The position numbers were made by a program, and so were the translations under genes. A stretch of 64,000 nt of DNA from Arion vulgaris. Its lineage: Eukaryota; Mollusca; Gastropoda; Stylommatophora; Arionidae. The stretch lies in contig CM036759.1 of the NCBI GenBank assembly GCA_020796225.1, forward strand, positions 2,366,782-2,430,781, in the 5' to 3' direction. Shown one piece after another: positions 10,190-21,816 of the stretch (positions are counted from its first letter, which is position 1; each line of letters opens with the position of its first letter). The notes under the pieces are model-generated. The model searched no databases. It was not told where the DNA came from and saw only the letters and a list, made by a program, of their open reading frames with translations.

Positions 10190-12965
10190 AATTCCTGTTT
10201 ATATGATGTTTGTTATATAAGGATTTCCTGTCTATATGATGTTTGTTATATAAGGATTTCCTGTCTATATGATGTTTGTTATATAAGGATTTCCTGTTTA
10301 TATGATGTTTGTTATATAAGGATTTCCTGTTTATATGATGTTTGTTATATAAGATTTCCCGTTTATATGATGTTTGTTATATAAGGATTTCCTGTTTATA
10401 TGATGTTTGTTATATAAGGATTTCCTGTCTATATGATGTTTGTTATATAAGGATTTCCTGTCTATATGATGTTTGTTATATAAGGATTTCCTGTTTATAT
10501 GATGTTTGTTATATAAGGATTTCCTGTTTATATGATGTTTGTTATATAAGGATTTCCTGTTTATATGATGTTTGTTATATAAGGATTTCCTGTTTATATG
10601 ATGTCTGTTATATAAGGATTTCCTGTTTATATGATGTCTGTTATATAAGGATTTCCTGTCTATATGATGTTTGTTATATAAGGATTTCCTGTCTATATGA
10701 TGTTTGTTATATAAGGATTTCCTGTCTATATGATGTTTGTTATATAAGGATTTCCTGTTTATATGATGTTTGTTATATAAGGATTTCCTGTTTATATGAT
10801 GTTTGTTATATAAGGATTTCCTGTTTATATGATGTTTGTTATATAAGGATTTCCTGTTTATATGATGTTTGTTATATAAGGATTTCCTGTTTATATGATG
10901 TTTGTTATATAAGGATTTCCTGTTTATATGATGTTTGTTATATAAGGATTTCCTGTTTATATGATGTTTGTTATATAAGGATTTCCTGTTTATATGATGT
11001 TTGTTATATAAGGATTTCCTGTTTATATGATGTTTGTTATATAAGGATTTCCTGTTTATATGATGTTTGTTATATAAGGATTTCCTGTTTATATGATGTT
11101 TGTTATATAAGGATTTCCTGTTTATATGATGTTTGTTATATAAGGATTTCCTGTTTATATGATGTTTGTTATATAAGGATTTCCTGTTTATATGATGTTT
11201 GTTATATAAGGATTTCCTGTTTATATGATGTTTGTTATATAAGGATTTCCTGTTTATATGATGTTTGTTATATAAGGATTTCCTGTTTATATGATGTTTG
11301 TTATATAAGGATTTCCTGTTTATATGATGTTTGTTATATAAGGATTTCCTGTTTATATGATGTTTGTTATATAAGGATTTCCTGTTTATATGATGTTTGT
11401 TATATAAGGATTTCCTGTTTATATGATGTTTGTTATATAAGGATTTCCTGTTTATATGATGTTTGTTATATAAGGATTTCCTGTTTATATGATGTTTGTT
11501 ATATAAGGATTTCCTGTTTATATGATGTTTGTTATATAAGGATTTCCTGTTTATATGATGTTTGTTATATAAGGATTTCCTGTTTATATGATGTTTGTTA
11601 TATAAGGATTTCCTGTTTATATGATGTTTGTTATATAAGGATTTCCTGTTTATATGATGTTTGTTATATAAGGATTTCCTGTTTATATGATGTTTGTTAT
11701 ATAAGGATTTCCTGTCTATATGATGTTTGTTATATAAGGATTTCCTGTTTATATGATGTTTGTTATATAAGGATTTCCTGTTTATATGATGTTTGTTATA
11801 TAAGGATTTCCTGTTTATATGATGTTTGTTATATAAGGATTTCCTGTCTATATGATGTTTGTTATATAAGGATTTCCTGTTTATATGATGTTTGTTATAT
11901 AAGGATTTCCTGTTTATATGATGTTTGTTATATAAGGATTTCCTGTTTATATGATGTTTGTTATATAAGGATTTCCTGTCTATATGATGTTTGTTATATA
12001 AGGATTTCCTGTTTATATGATGTTTGTTATATAAGGATTTCCTGTTTATATGATGTTTGTTATATAAGGATTTCCTGTCTATATGATGTTTGTTATATAA
12101 GGATTTCCTGTTTATATGATGTTTGTTATATAAGGATTTCCTGTTTATATGATGTTTGTTATATAAGGATTTCCTGTTTATATGATGTTTGTTATATAAG
12201 GATTTCCTGTTTATATGATGTTTGTTATATAAGGATTTCCTGTTTATATGATGTTTGTTATATAAGGATTTCCTGTTTATATGATGTTTGTTATATAAGG
12301 ATTTCCTGTTTATATGATGTTTGTTATATAAGGATTTCCTGTTTATATGATGTTTGTTATATAAGGATTTCCTGTTTATATGATGTTTGTTATATAAGGA
12401 TTTCCTGTCTATATGATGTTTGTTATATAAGGATTTCCTGTTTATATGATGTTTGTTATATAAGGATTTCCTGTTTATATGATGTTTGTTATATAAGGAT
12501 TTCCTGTCTATATGATGTTTGTTATATAAGGATTTCCTGTTTATATGATGTTTGTTATATAAGGATTTCCTGTTTATATGATGTTTGTTATATAAGGATT
12601 TCCTGTTTATATGATGTTTGTTATATAAGGATTTCCTGTTTATATGATGTTTGTTATATAAGGATTTCCTGTTTATATGATGTTTGTTATATAAGGATTT
12701 CCTGTTTATATGATGTTTGTTATATAAGGATTTCCTGTTTATATGATGTTTGTTATATAAGGATTTCCTGTTTATATGATGTTTGTTATATAAGGATTTC
12801 CTGTCTATATGATGTTTGTTATATAAGGATTTCCTGTTTATATGATGTTTGTTATATAAGGATTTCCTGTCTATATGATGTTTGTTATATAAGGATTTCC
12901 TGTTTATATGATGTTTGTTATATAAGGATTTCCTGTTTATATGATGTTTGTTATATAAGGAATTA
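10190..12965. repeat. 33-bp satellite, about 84 copies
   Basis: Unit TTATATGATGTTTGTTATAT plus AAGGATTTCCTGT. Copies are almost identical; the main variant is T or C in the TTATATG/CTATATG start. Because 33 is a multiple of three and the unit lacks stops, both strands are open for more than 2.6 kb (minus-strand peptide repeat SLYNKHHINRK). There is no start context, composition or homology to suggest a gene. A SINE ends it on the right. Confidence 0.97.
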
Positions 12966-13179
12966 AAGCCAGCGTGTTCGTAGGGCATTCGTAGTTCGTT
13001 GGATTACGGGTGACAAGTCCTCCGTCAATGCGGGTTCAACTCCGCGGACTGGCAGAAAAGCTACAGGTTCCCCAGATTGACGGTGTTCGTGGCACCGAAC
13101 CGAAGGGTTACGATGTCCATGACACCGAGCCGAAGAGCATTCAGCTCAAGTGCTTCTGGATCGAAAAAATAAAATTAAA
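12966..13179 (+). mobile_element. SINE family B, copy 1 (tRNA-derived)
   Basis: The tRNA-like head has a B box GGGTTCAACTCC at about 13032. The body holds an internal duplication of about 28 bp (GGCACCGAACCGAAGGGTT / GACACCGAGCCGAAGAGC) and an A-rich tail follows. A 13-bp target duplication ATATAAGGAATTA lies at 12953-12965 and 13180-13192. The left copy forms the end of the last 33-bp satellite unit, so the SINE landed at the satellite border. Confidence 0.85.
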
Positions 13180-13192
13180 ATATAAGGAATTA

Positions 13193-13724
13193 CGGCCGAG
13201 ACACGCTCTATCAACCTAAGAACGAGATTTTTTTCCTGGTTATATCAGACAGAGCGTGTAGGCCAACAAACACGAAAAATAAGAAATAACTCCTTTTGGA
13301 GAATCCAAGTTATACATTCTATAATCAAATTATGTATAGTGTGTGTATATATCTGATATATTTGTCATTTCGGTTTGAATAGATGTTTCCACTTATATAT
13401 TTGTCATTTCGGTCTGAATAGATGTTTCCACTTATATATTTCAAGAAAGATACGCAAACTACAACTCTTATTTGTGCATAGCCCGTTTCTAGGCGGTTGG
13501 TGCCAATTAGGAATCGGTTCAATTGTAGTGCCTTTCAATTGATCTTATCCAGAAGTTGATTATATCTATAGAACTAAGTTCGTTTTACGGACTACTTATT
13601 TATAATATTTTCCTACATCTTGCTTAGCTACCACCTCTTGTGTTGAAATAGAACACTTTATTTACCCATTGTTGTCTTGCAGTCTGCCTATACTAATCGA
13701 TATGAACATTTATACAAGGCGACT
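13193..13724. other. Intergenic, no gene seen
   Basis: Contains a 38-bp direct duplication (ATATATTTGTCATTTCGGT, about 13356 and 13395). Nothing else recognised. Confidence 0.45.
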
Positions 13725-13885
13725 ACCTGTTGACAAATAAGCAGCGTTTCGACCAAAGGACTTTATCAAGCAAAGGATACAACATAATATTGTGTATTGT
13801 TTGTGTTTTTTTTTCTAAAAATACAGTACTTTGTTTTACGTGTTTCGCCATTGTTACATAGTTTTACTGCAGTCGTCCCTTATAG
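13725..13885 (-). mobile_element. Foldback-family fragment
   Basis: Read on the minus strand it contains CTTGATAAAGTCCTTTGGTC then GAAACG. On the plus strand it ends with a terminus like that of the 733-1664 element (CGTGTTTCGCC, then TAGTTTTACTGCAG). Confidence 0.55.
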
Positions 13886-13899
13886 TGATAATCTTCATC

Positions 13900-14430
13900 T
13901 TTCAAACTCCCAACGAAGCACAGTTCTTCAATAAACTTCTTCCAGGTCTTCCTCTCTCTTGCCATCCCTTCCAATTCTTTCCATGTTTTATCTATCCTTT
14001 TAATATCAACCTCTAGCTCTCTTCTCCAGGTATGCCTGACCTTCCCCTACTCCTCTTTCCGTCGGGTTCCAATACATTGCCTGTTTTGCAATGTATGTCC
14101 TATCCATCGTCTCTTTCTTAGATATTTCTCCACTGGTTGGTACCTGCTTAGTTCTTACTCTGAGTTCCTCGTTCGTAATCTTGTATCATTTTTTTTTTTT
14201 TCCCGATCCAGAAGCACTTGAGCTTTTCAACTCTTCGGCTCGGTGCCATGGACATCGTAACCCTTCGGTTCGGTGCCACGAACACCGTAAATCTGGGGCT
14301 TTTTCTGCCATCCCACGGAATTGAACCCGTACACAGAGAGGGATAGTCACCCGTAGCCCAACGCGCTACGAACACGCTGGGCAGACGGGCAATCTTGTAT
14401 CATACCATCTCAGTCCCTCCATTCTACGTA
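13900..14430 (-). mobile_element. LINE C-terminal fragment, split by a SINE
   Basis: Minus-strand translation gives VRHTWRREL, then DIKRIDKTWKELEGMARERE. This matches the post-RT region of LINEs (WRRTIE...REEW in the neighbouring element). The SINE at 14190-14390 interrupts it. Confidence 0.65.
14190..14390 (-). mobile_element. SINE family B, copy 2
   Basis: Minus-strand copy of the 12966-13179 SINE, with poly(A) seen as a T run at 14190-14201 and a B box at 14315-14328. The 13-bp duplication AATCTTGTATCAT at 14177-14189 and 14391-14403 marks the insertion exactly. The cut site lies in the LINE fragment. Confidence 0.9.
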
Positions 14431-15056
14431 AACATCCATTTATGAAAAACCCTCCGAGATACAACCGATTTCACATACCTTGGAAGTGTTATTAGCAATG
14501 AAGGAGGCGCTGGATCTGACATTAAAAACAGACTGAGTAAGGCACGAAGTGCATTCATGACCTTACAGACCGCCTGGAAATCTGCCCAATACAGCATCAG
14601 AACCAAGACTAGTATGATAACAGCTGTGTGCTGACAAAATTGCTGTACGGATCGGAATGCTGGAGAATGACAGAACAGGATATGTCCAGACTCTCCACCT
14701 TTCATACAACTTGTCTGCGAAAAATCTTACGAGTGTATTGGCCGACTACTATCTCGAACCAAGAATTGCTTGAACGATGCCAACAAGAGAATATGGGCAC
14801 TATCATCCGAAGACGACGCTGGAAATGGATTGGACATGTGATGCGCATGGAGACTGGCTCCGACACGAAAACTGCACTGAGATGGACTCCAGAGGGTAGG
14901 CGAAAGCGGGGAAGACCCAAGATGACCTGGAGGAGAACGATAGAGCAAGAACTGAAGGAAATGAATCATAGCTGGAACACAATACAGAGGAAGGCCATGA
15001 ACAGGGAAGAATGGTGTACGTTTGTTGCTGCCCTAAACGCCAAGGGCGTAACAGGC

Positions 15057-15100
<44 letters not shown>
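14431..15100 (+). mobile_element. LINE 3' half with (GA)n tail
   Basis: Plus-strand frames: TYLGSVISNEGGAGSDIKN, then LLYGSECWRMTEQDMSRL, RRRRWKWIGHVMRMETGSD, GRRKRGRPKMTWRRTIEQEL, NREEWCTFVAALNAKG. This is the region from the last RT motifs to the ORF end of a non-LTR retrotransposon. One frame shift near 14630. It ends in a GA run (15059-15098). Confidence 0.8.
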
Positions 15101-15101
<1 letters not shown>

Positions 15102-15179
15102 ATTTATGAAGGTCTGTGGTTTTCTGGTGGTTTCTTTTGTTCTCCATGTTCCCTGTGTATTTTCAAACCTAGTTGCTGA

Positions 15180-15904
15180 GACATATTATTTAGAATATTC
15201 ATTCTCATCATCATCAGGTGCCGTCTCCACATCGAAGGTTGGCTGCAATGAATCTCAGCATCCTCTGTCTTTCGCCTTGGGTTGCACACTGCCAGACTGT
15301 AACCTGTCCATTTCTTAAAGTTTCCTCCCACTTATCTCTCGGTCTTCCTCTTGCTCTTCCCCTCAACTTTCCCCTCTAGTAAATGTTTTATCATGGTGTC
15401 ATGTCTTTTTATGTGCCCAAAATACTTTACTTGTCTGAATTTATTTCTCTTAATAATTGTTTCTTCATGCCTAGTTTTCCTAAAACTTGTTTATTTGTCT
15501 GTCCATGAAACTCTGCATATTCTTCTATATATCCAAATCTTAAATGCATCAATTCTGTCTTCTAACTGCTTGTTCATTGTCCATGTTTCCGAGCCATACA
15601 TTAATATAGGATATATATAGCATTTGATCATTCTCATTTTTAGCCTGTTTGTGATTTGTTTGGATGTCAGTAACTTTCTCATACTATTGAAATTATCCAC
15701 ATAATTCATTCTATCTTTAATATATTCGTGATTGTGGAACAGCATTGCCAGATCGTCTGCAAAATCCAGGTCCTCTAGTTGTTTCACAAGTGTCCATTGT
15801 ATTCCCAATCTGTTATCTGTTATTGATTTCAGTCAATCTATGGCCATCAAGAACATGAATGGTGATAAGAGGCATCCCTGTCTCACCCTCGTTTTTATCC
15901 TCCC
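15180..15904 (-). mobile_element. LINE reverse transcriptase fragment, interrupted by LTR element 1
   Basis: Minus-strand translation gives TRVRQGCLLSPFMFLMAID, then the catalytic LEDLDFADDLAMLFHNHEYI (FADD box), then YPILMYGSETWTMNK and WIYRRICRVSWTDKQI. The upstream end stops at 15904, where LTR element 1 begins within the RT sequence. Confidence 0.8.
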
Positions 15905-16237
15905 TGTTATAGGTGGGGTCCATGCACCTCGATAATAAAAGCCAATGCTGTCGTTCAGTATTCATATATATATTTATTTGACGATGTTAATCATGGCGAC
16001 AAAAACACGCCTGTCTCATCTCAAGGGTTCAATCTTAGTCACCTTGTTTACTAAAAGGAATGTCGCTAATTAACGGTCACTACACAACTACGTAAAAACG
16101 TCATTGTCTCGTTGTTATGTGTTGCGCCTCTGTAGAAGTGCAACACATAGTCTCAACTATTAATTATCTAATTATATACTACACTAACTATATGGCTAAC
16201 TGTCCATTCCTCCGCTGCCATCTGGGGAACTATGACA
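15905..16237 (-). repeat. LTR (3') of element 1
   Basis: 333 bp, TG...CA ends. It matches the 21817-22152 copy with few differences. On the minus strand CAAATAAATATATA contains a possible polyadenylation signal. CCAGGGGG just outside it (16238-16245, minus) may be the polypurine tract. Confidence 0.9.
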
Positions 16238-16799
16238 CCCCCTGGAGACCTCGCCATCGCCCCGATGGCAAATATAGAAAAATCGCACGGTAGTGTTCAG
16301 TAGGGTGATTAGAGTGGTGAGGCTGAAAGGGAACTAGTCACCTCACGTGTTAACGTGGCTCCACAACAACTAACTATAACAGCCAACCATGGTCGAAAAG
16401 AAAAGAAAATCCTGACGGGATCTCAGGAAGACCCAAGTTGAATGAGCAAATGGGAACTAGTCACCACACGTCGTTGAACGTGACTCATCAACTGGTCATA
16501 GGTGACCATGGTTAACAACAACAGTCAACCCTCTGTGCTTGTGTGCTGAAACCATGTAATATAGAAATTAATCAGCATTATTTTAATTAATCTGGAAAAT
16601 ATGCGCCTATAGACTCCGACGGCGACCCAACAGCATAACACTTGGCCAATGTGAGGTGGCTGTACTGGACATCCATTCCTCACATGAGGTAGTATGGGTT
16701 TGATGGCAGCTTGCATCAGTATGTCACTATCACTATGTCTTTCTTGCATGTCAGATCTTGTCACACTATCTGAAATCTCAAACAAAAATACAAGTTACA

Positions 16800-17340
16800 A
16801 ATCGAAAAAGGAAAAAAAAACATATATATAACGTTAACTTTTCACGTTATATGTCTCAACGAGTAATATCAACCAACCCCAATGCCCAGGAAATAATAAA
16901 CTCCCAAGATTTAACATATGACCAACAATTATGGAACAACATATATATGATGCCTAATTGCCAACATCATATATGAATATTAACCAACCCCCAATCCCGG
17001 GCATAAATAATCCCAGAATCCAAAATACTCGGATCGACATCATATAATCATATCACCATATCTAGCAATAAAATCATCTCACAACCCTCAGGAATAAATG
17101 GACATCCCAAATATATCAAATATCTGAAAAAACCTCCACATATAGCAATCACATTAAAGTTAATGAGACTTCATTGTCCGTTCAACCATCAAACGGAATC
17201 AAATAATATTTAAAATTTGACTCCACAATATATGACCACTGATATGAACATTATAACCCATTCAAAACTCATAAGGAATCAAGCCAATTCCCAAAGGATT
17301 TACCTATCGGGCTCAATATCAGATAATCTCGTTAAATGAG
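16800..17340 (-). other. 3' region of element 1 with degenerate CCTC-GAGG motifs
   Basis: No intact frame. Short inverted motifs of the CTCAACGAG type recur, as in element 2 (45835-46540), where they are clearer. Element 1 is shorter here, apparently through deletion. Confidence 0.4.
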
Positions 17341-17388
17341 GTAGCACATTCCGTCCAGTAATCTGTAAGGACTCAACCAAAAACCCAA

Positions 17389-18067
17389 TTATTCTCTTTT
17401 TTTTTGGTTTAACATTATTCTCGAGCTACCCCTTACAATCCATCCTTCAGTCCCAAAGGATTGAAATAAAAACACATGTATGTTCCCTATTTGGTTCGAC
17501 CTCACTTTTGACTTCAGGCCCATTGTAAACCTTTTCTCAATCCACCAGGATCCAAACAAAAATCCAGGCATGTTGTGTATAAAACTCGGGTTCCATGTAG
17601 TTTTGTACAAATCATGGTTGTCCCCGTCATGAGCTAACCCAGTTCCCACAAGACCATCCCTGGGAGCACTGCTAACGATATCACGTGTGCCATCCCCACG
17701 ATGTATACCCTGAAAGATATTGTCAAGAACAACATAGACCCCCAGCATGAAATAGAGAAGGCAAGGACTATGCCTTGCTCCAAATTGAAAGACGCAACTC
17801 TTGCAAACCATGCTGATGCGAACACAGGGCCCTAGCACTAAAAATTAGCATAAATAACGCCATCACCACTATAGTATTCCATTTCACAGACCTGATCCTG
17901 GAATCCACACGATCCACACAATCCTTGCCATGAAACGACGCATTGTTCCCACAACCAACAAAATGTTGGTCAAATTGACGCCTTTTGCGCATCGAAATCA
18001 TATCACTGGCTCGGTACGCGTCAGAGTTGAAAATTACATAGTGCGTCGCAATTAGTATTTCGCTCAT
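17389..18067 (-). pseudogene. Element 1 third frame, one membrane segment
   Basis: Overlapping minus frames (18067-17768 and 17838-17389) encode FDQHFVGCGNNASFHGKDC, then a hydrophobic stretch [15 protein letters not shown], then [19 protein letters not shown] and PGFLFGSWW. The sequence is conserved in element 2 (47346-46454) with different frame breaks, so it was probably once coding. No family recognised. It occupies the position of env or a pol remnant but has neither's motifs. Confidence 0.45.
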
Positions 18068-18106
18068 AATCTGAGCTCAAAGATTTATTATCAGACCCAT
18101 GCATTC

Positions 18107-19508
18107 TTAAACCAATACGTAGTGATTTGTGTTTATTTTCACTACGTTCCTGCATCTGTCTACTGGAAGACAAACATTATTTGCATGCTCACAGGCACAA
18201 CTAGATTCCGGATCATTTACTTCCTCTTGGTTGTGCTGACTCTGAGTGACCTCAAGTTCATGTGTTGTTACCAACGTGTCACTGGATCGACACACAAATA
18301 AATCATTCGGCATTAGTACAGGCGAAATTTGCTCCCGATTTAACTCCTCTTCTGTGTCCCCTCTAATGATGGCCCTGGACCACCTTTCTTTTCTCCTTGT
18401 CGTTACAGATTGACTTCCACGGTCAACACCCTTACGTTTCAACAAACACCCCTTACTATTTGAGCCCACTAACGCTCGATTAAATTTCTTTGAATTAACC
18501 TGGACCTTTTTATTTCTTCCACGTCGTTTCCTATTTACTTTAGCATTGTTTGATTTCTGAACCACTGATTCAGTAAATAGGAACCCCACGAAGTCGGCAA
18601 CATCTTCCTCGACCTAACTATTCGTGTTCCATGAGGACGACGTGTATGATATTCCTCATATTGCACCTCTGACTGATGAGTTTGAACAATACCTAAATGT
18701 TCTATTTGTTGATCGTTGACTTGTAGGGCTGTTGCGGAGGGTGATAATTGACAACTTTGTTCCATTTCCAGTCCCTCGCCGGAAATACTAGCGATAGATT
18801 TTCTCATGTCTTCCTTTTCGTGATCCCTATCAGTAGTTAAACCTTGATTATCCTGTTCTATACCCTGCACTGCATTCGTCAGATGGAATTCCTGAGAATT
18901 AAATTCTGCTATTAAAGGGGAGACTGGTAAGACATATGGTTCATCATCGGACCAATCGCCAACAGATTCCAATGTATGGCACACTTGAGGAGCAACCACT
19001 ACCACACAGGAAGAAGGTAGTAAGACATCCAGCTCTACACATGATACATCCACGGATGATACCAAGGCAATGGGATCAATATTGGACCACTCTACCAAAG
19101 ATTCCATTGTATCGCAATCTTTAGAATCAATCTCCTCCACACAGGAAAAATGTAGACATAAATTCGGCTCTGCATCTGAATCTTTAATAACTGAAATCAA
19201 ATCGTAATTTTCCTCTATACAGGGAAAATCTAATAAAAAATTTGGCATGGTACTTACCCCATCAACATCTGAAACAATCAAATTATTATATTGTTTCGTC
19301 TGGCGCTTGCCATCTGAAACTGGTAAAAATTCTGAAACTCATTCGACTCACCACCGAGTAAATCAGAACAATTAAATCTTGGTATCAGGCAGCTGCCTAT
19401 TGATACAGAGGGACTAATGGGAGAGAAATGCTGCTCCTCTTCCCCTTCATCCCCAAGCACATCATATGTGTCAATGGTCTGGTTTTCCTGGATCATGCCC
19501 CTGGACAC
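18107..19508 (-). pseudogene. Element 1 second ORF, acidic protein of unknown function
   Basis: Minus frames 19508-19278, 19281-18535 and 18589-18107 are colinear and were probably one ORF of about 470 residues. It starts near [13 protein letters not shown], is rich in Asp, Glu, Ser and Val through most of its length ([18 protein letters not shown]) and becomes strongly basic near the end ([18 protein letters not shown]). Element 2 carries the same protein with breaks elsewhere. No known domain recognised. It begins next to a splice-acceptor-like tract. Confidence 0.6.
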
Positions 19509-19579
19509 CCAGGGTTGTGCGCTCCCTTTTTATGTCCTGACTGTGGAAGAAGAATATTTAAGGTGTTCACCCGAATCAG

Positions 19580-20452
19580 CTCTCATATCGCGCACCATGT
19601 AACCTCGTGGTCGATCCTGACAAGAATCTTTCCGTCCCGAGATAGGCGTAGTGAGGGTACGGCAGAAATCGGCAGCGTGACCCAGAATGAGGATCTGTCA
19701 CCCCAGACTCCAGGGCATCCAGGCGGTGGTGAAGATGTCGAACCCGCGGGCCCCTCGCAGCCTCCGCCCCTGGGATGGGATTTGATTCCCACAGCAAGGC
19801 AGCGTCGCGGCAGTGAAGAAAGGTGGTGGAGGGCATTCCCGCCACCATGGACATCAACATACCTGAACAAAGCCTGTCGCGCAGGGATGCAATAAGCGAT
19901 CCCGAAGATTATTGGGATCGAGGGTACTGACCCTTCGGGTCTGAGCTGCAGTGACCTTCGCAAAAAGGCAGCCAAACGATGAGAGTAGTCGAGGCACGAC
20001 TCTCCAGCTCCTTGAGAGGACCCAAAAAAAACTGACAGCAGGGTCTGGGCGGACCTATTATCCCCAAAGACCCGTAGTAGACCAGCCAACAAAACTTCAG
20101 GATCTTGAGCCGTCATAAGCTGGATCTCCAGCTCCTCTCGAACAGAGTTCGAGACATGCTCCATTAGGGTGTCTACTTTCTCTTGACCCTGTAGGCCATA
20201 ATAACGCCAGTATAGGCGAATGTCTTTCACAAATTCGTCCACTGAAGGACCGTCGCGATCTCCGAATGTCCGCACGGACTTACAGGGCGGACGAGGAAGT
20301 TACCGCAGCTGGTGGCAATGCTCGCACCTCTGGCGTATCCCCTATCTGAAACTGAGGTTCAGATGGACGCAACTGGGCGTGATGGCTCTGGAGGTGCAAC
20401 CTCCAACATACTCTCCTCACACTATTTTCCACCTCTCGTATTTCTATGAGCC
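19580..20452 (-). pseudogene. Element 1 gag-like gene
   Basis: The ATG at 20452 (MAHR) is followed by an early stop, and the main frame runs 20275-19583. It contains GPSVDEFVKDIRLYWRYYGL, REELEIQLMTAQDPEVLL, a hydrophobic segment and CLDYSHRLAAFLRRSL. The spacing resembles capsid domains of Ty3/Gypsy Gag and the related PNMA proteins, which form particles around the RNA. No clear zinc knuckle. Downstream frame is Pro/Gly rich. The segment differs strongly from the equivalent gene in element 2 although flanks match. Confidence 0.6.
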
Positions 20453-21367
20453 ATCCTAAATATTACGCAATGCGATAGAAATATAGTTTAAAACAAATTA
20501 AGTGACCAAACGAGTACAATTGTCGAAATATATAACCTGAAACACCAATAGTCAACCAGATGTTATATAATTAAGTAGTAATGATCATATACGTAAAAAA
20601 AATGCATATTCATATCTAGCAAGCAATGTGCGTAAATTGAATAAGAAAGATATACTCACGATGCAATTAATGCCATATAATATGATGTAAGAAAAAAACT
20701 GGTAACATAATGTTCATAAATGTTCAACGCTATAGAAGTCACAAATCAGTCTCCATCCTGGGTAAGGGACACCACTGTACACAGTATCCAGAACTATAAT
20801 TGTAGACCTCATAAAGACAGTTATTAGATACAACGAAACGAACAATGGAGACTATATAATCCAGGTTCACATCCCAGAGTACATGCACCAGTGAGAGACT
20901 GGCGTAGCTCACTTCCATTGCAGGAACCTAATTTGTTACATAACAGTCCGTAAATATTTTCCAGACAATCCTTTTCTGAACAATGTAATCCTATGAATTC
21001 GGTCTTAAAAGTGCGATGACCAATTGTGCTGGTGCATTTTTCAGAACAACCGTTAGAACAGTTGAACTCATAGTATGTTCCGCAAGTGCCTGGATGACAT
21101 AATCAGTTCTTGTGTCCCTATGTCAACGCAACTGGAAGAACAAAAACTGCAAGGGAAATTCTGTTCCGAAAGTACCTGGTATATTCGTAGGTCGAATCCC
21201 AACTAGAAGGTTGAAAATAAGGTCGTTATATACCAGGTGAAGGATGATACCAAATTTCCAATTGTGGACGAGACGCTCGATTGAATCCCCCTATAGGAAG
21301 GTCGAGGGTCAGTGTGTGAAACCTTCGTTGTAAGAAGTTATCAGGTTCAACGCAACGACATTATCGT

Positions 21368-21655
21368 TAGAAATCGATAGAGCATTTCTTGTGGAAAGGG
21401 GCAGTGGAGGTTATTGCACTGCCGTTGTAGCTGTTTCAAATGTATGCAATCATTGAAAATAATGATCGATAGAGCCTTTCTTGTGGAAAGGGGGAGTGGA
21501 GGTTATTGCACTGCCGTTGTAAGCTGTTCCAAATGCAATCATTGAAAATAATGATCGATAGAGCCTTTCTTGTGGAAAGGGTAGTGGAGGTTATTGCACT
21601 GCCGTTGTAAGCTGTTTCCAAATGCAATCATTGAAAATAATGATCGATAGAGCCT
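21368..21655. repeat. Leader tandem repeat of element 1, about 89 bp, three copies
   Basis: Unit contains CGATAGAGCCTTTCTTGTGG and GCACTGCCGTTGTAAGCTG. Element 2 has one unit at about 50450-50550. It lies in the untranslated leader between the primer site and gag. Confidence 0.85.
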
Positions 21656-21800
21656 TCCATGCAGGAAGGTGGAAACCAAGGATGTGAGCTAGAAAATAGT
21701 CAAATGTTGAAAATAGTTATCGATCGAAACGACTCACTTTGATAGATTTGCAATCCATTCTGGTCCATAGTTGGTGTGGGACGGTGGGCAGATCTTTTTT

Positions 21801-21813
21801 ACCTCTGACACCA
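21801..21813 (-). promoter_or_regulatory. Primer binding site, tRNA-Leu type (element 1)
   Basis: Minus strand TGGTGTCAGAGGT, three bases inside the 5' LTR. TGG plus GTGTCAGA complements the ...TCTGACACCA 3' end of many tRNA-Leu genes (recalled). Confidence 0.7.
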
Positions 21814-21816
21814 AAT

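Noticed and set aside
10190..12965. CRISPR-like array
   Set aside because: No unique spacers: all units are contiguous and identical, and the genome is eukaryotic. The same applies to the other arrays.
10331..12988. Very long open frames on both strands (about 880 codons)
   Set aside because: They are the 33-bp satellite read in a stop-free frame. Perfect repetition on both strands and no splice or start context argue against a gene.
12966..13179. Functional tRNA gene
   Set aside because: The B box is good but the cloverleaf is incomplete, and the body and 13-bp target duplication show a SINE.
16525..16785. Minus frame as an env-like gene near the 3' LTR
   Set aside because: Short, without signal peptide or membrane segment, and no clear reading frame in element 2.
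19417..19602. Plus-strand C2H2-like motif (FLCPDCGRR ... H-x3-H) opposite the LTR gag region
   Set aside because: It is antisense to the element, is not kept in element 2 and spans the divergence border.
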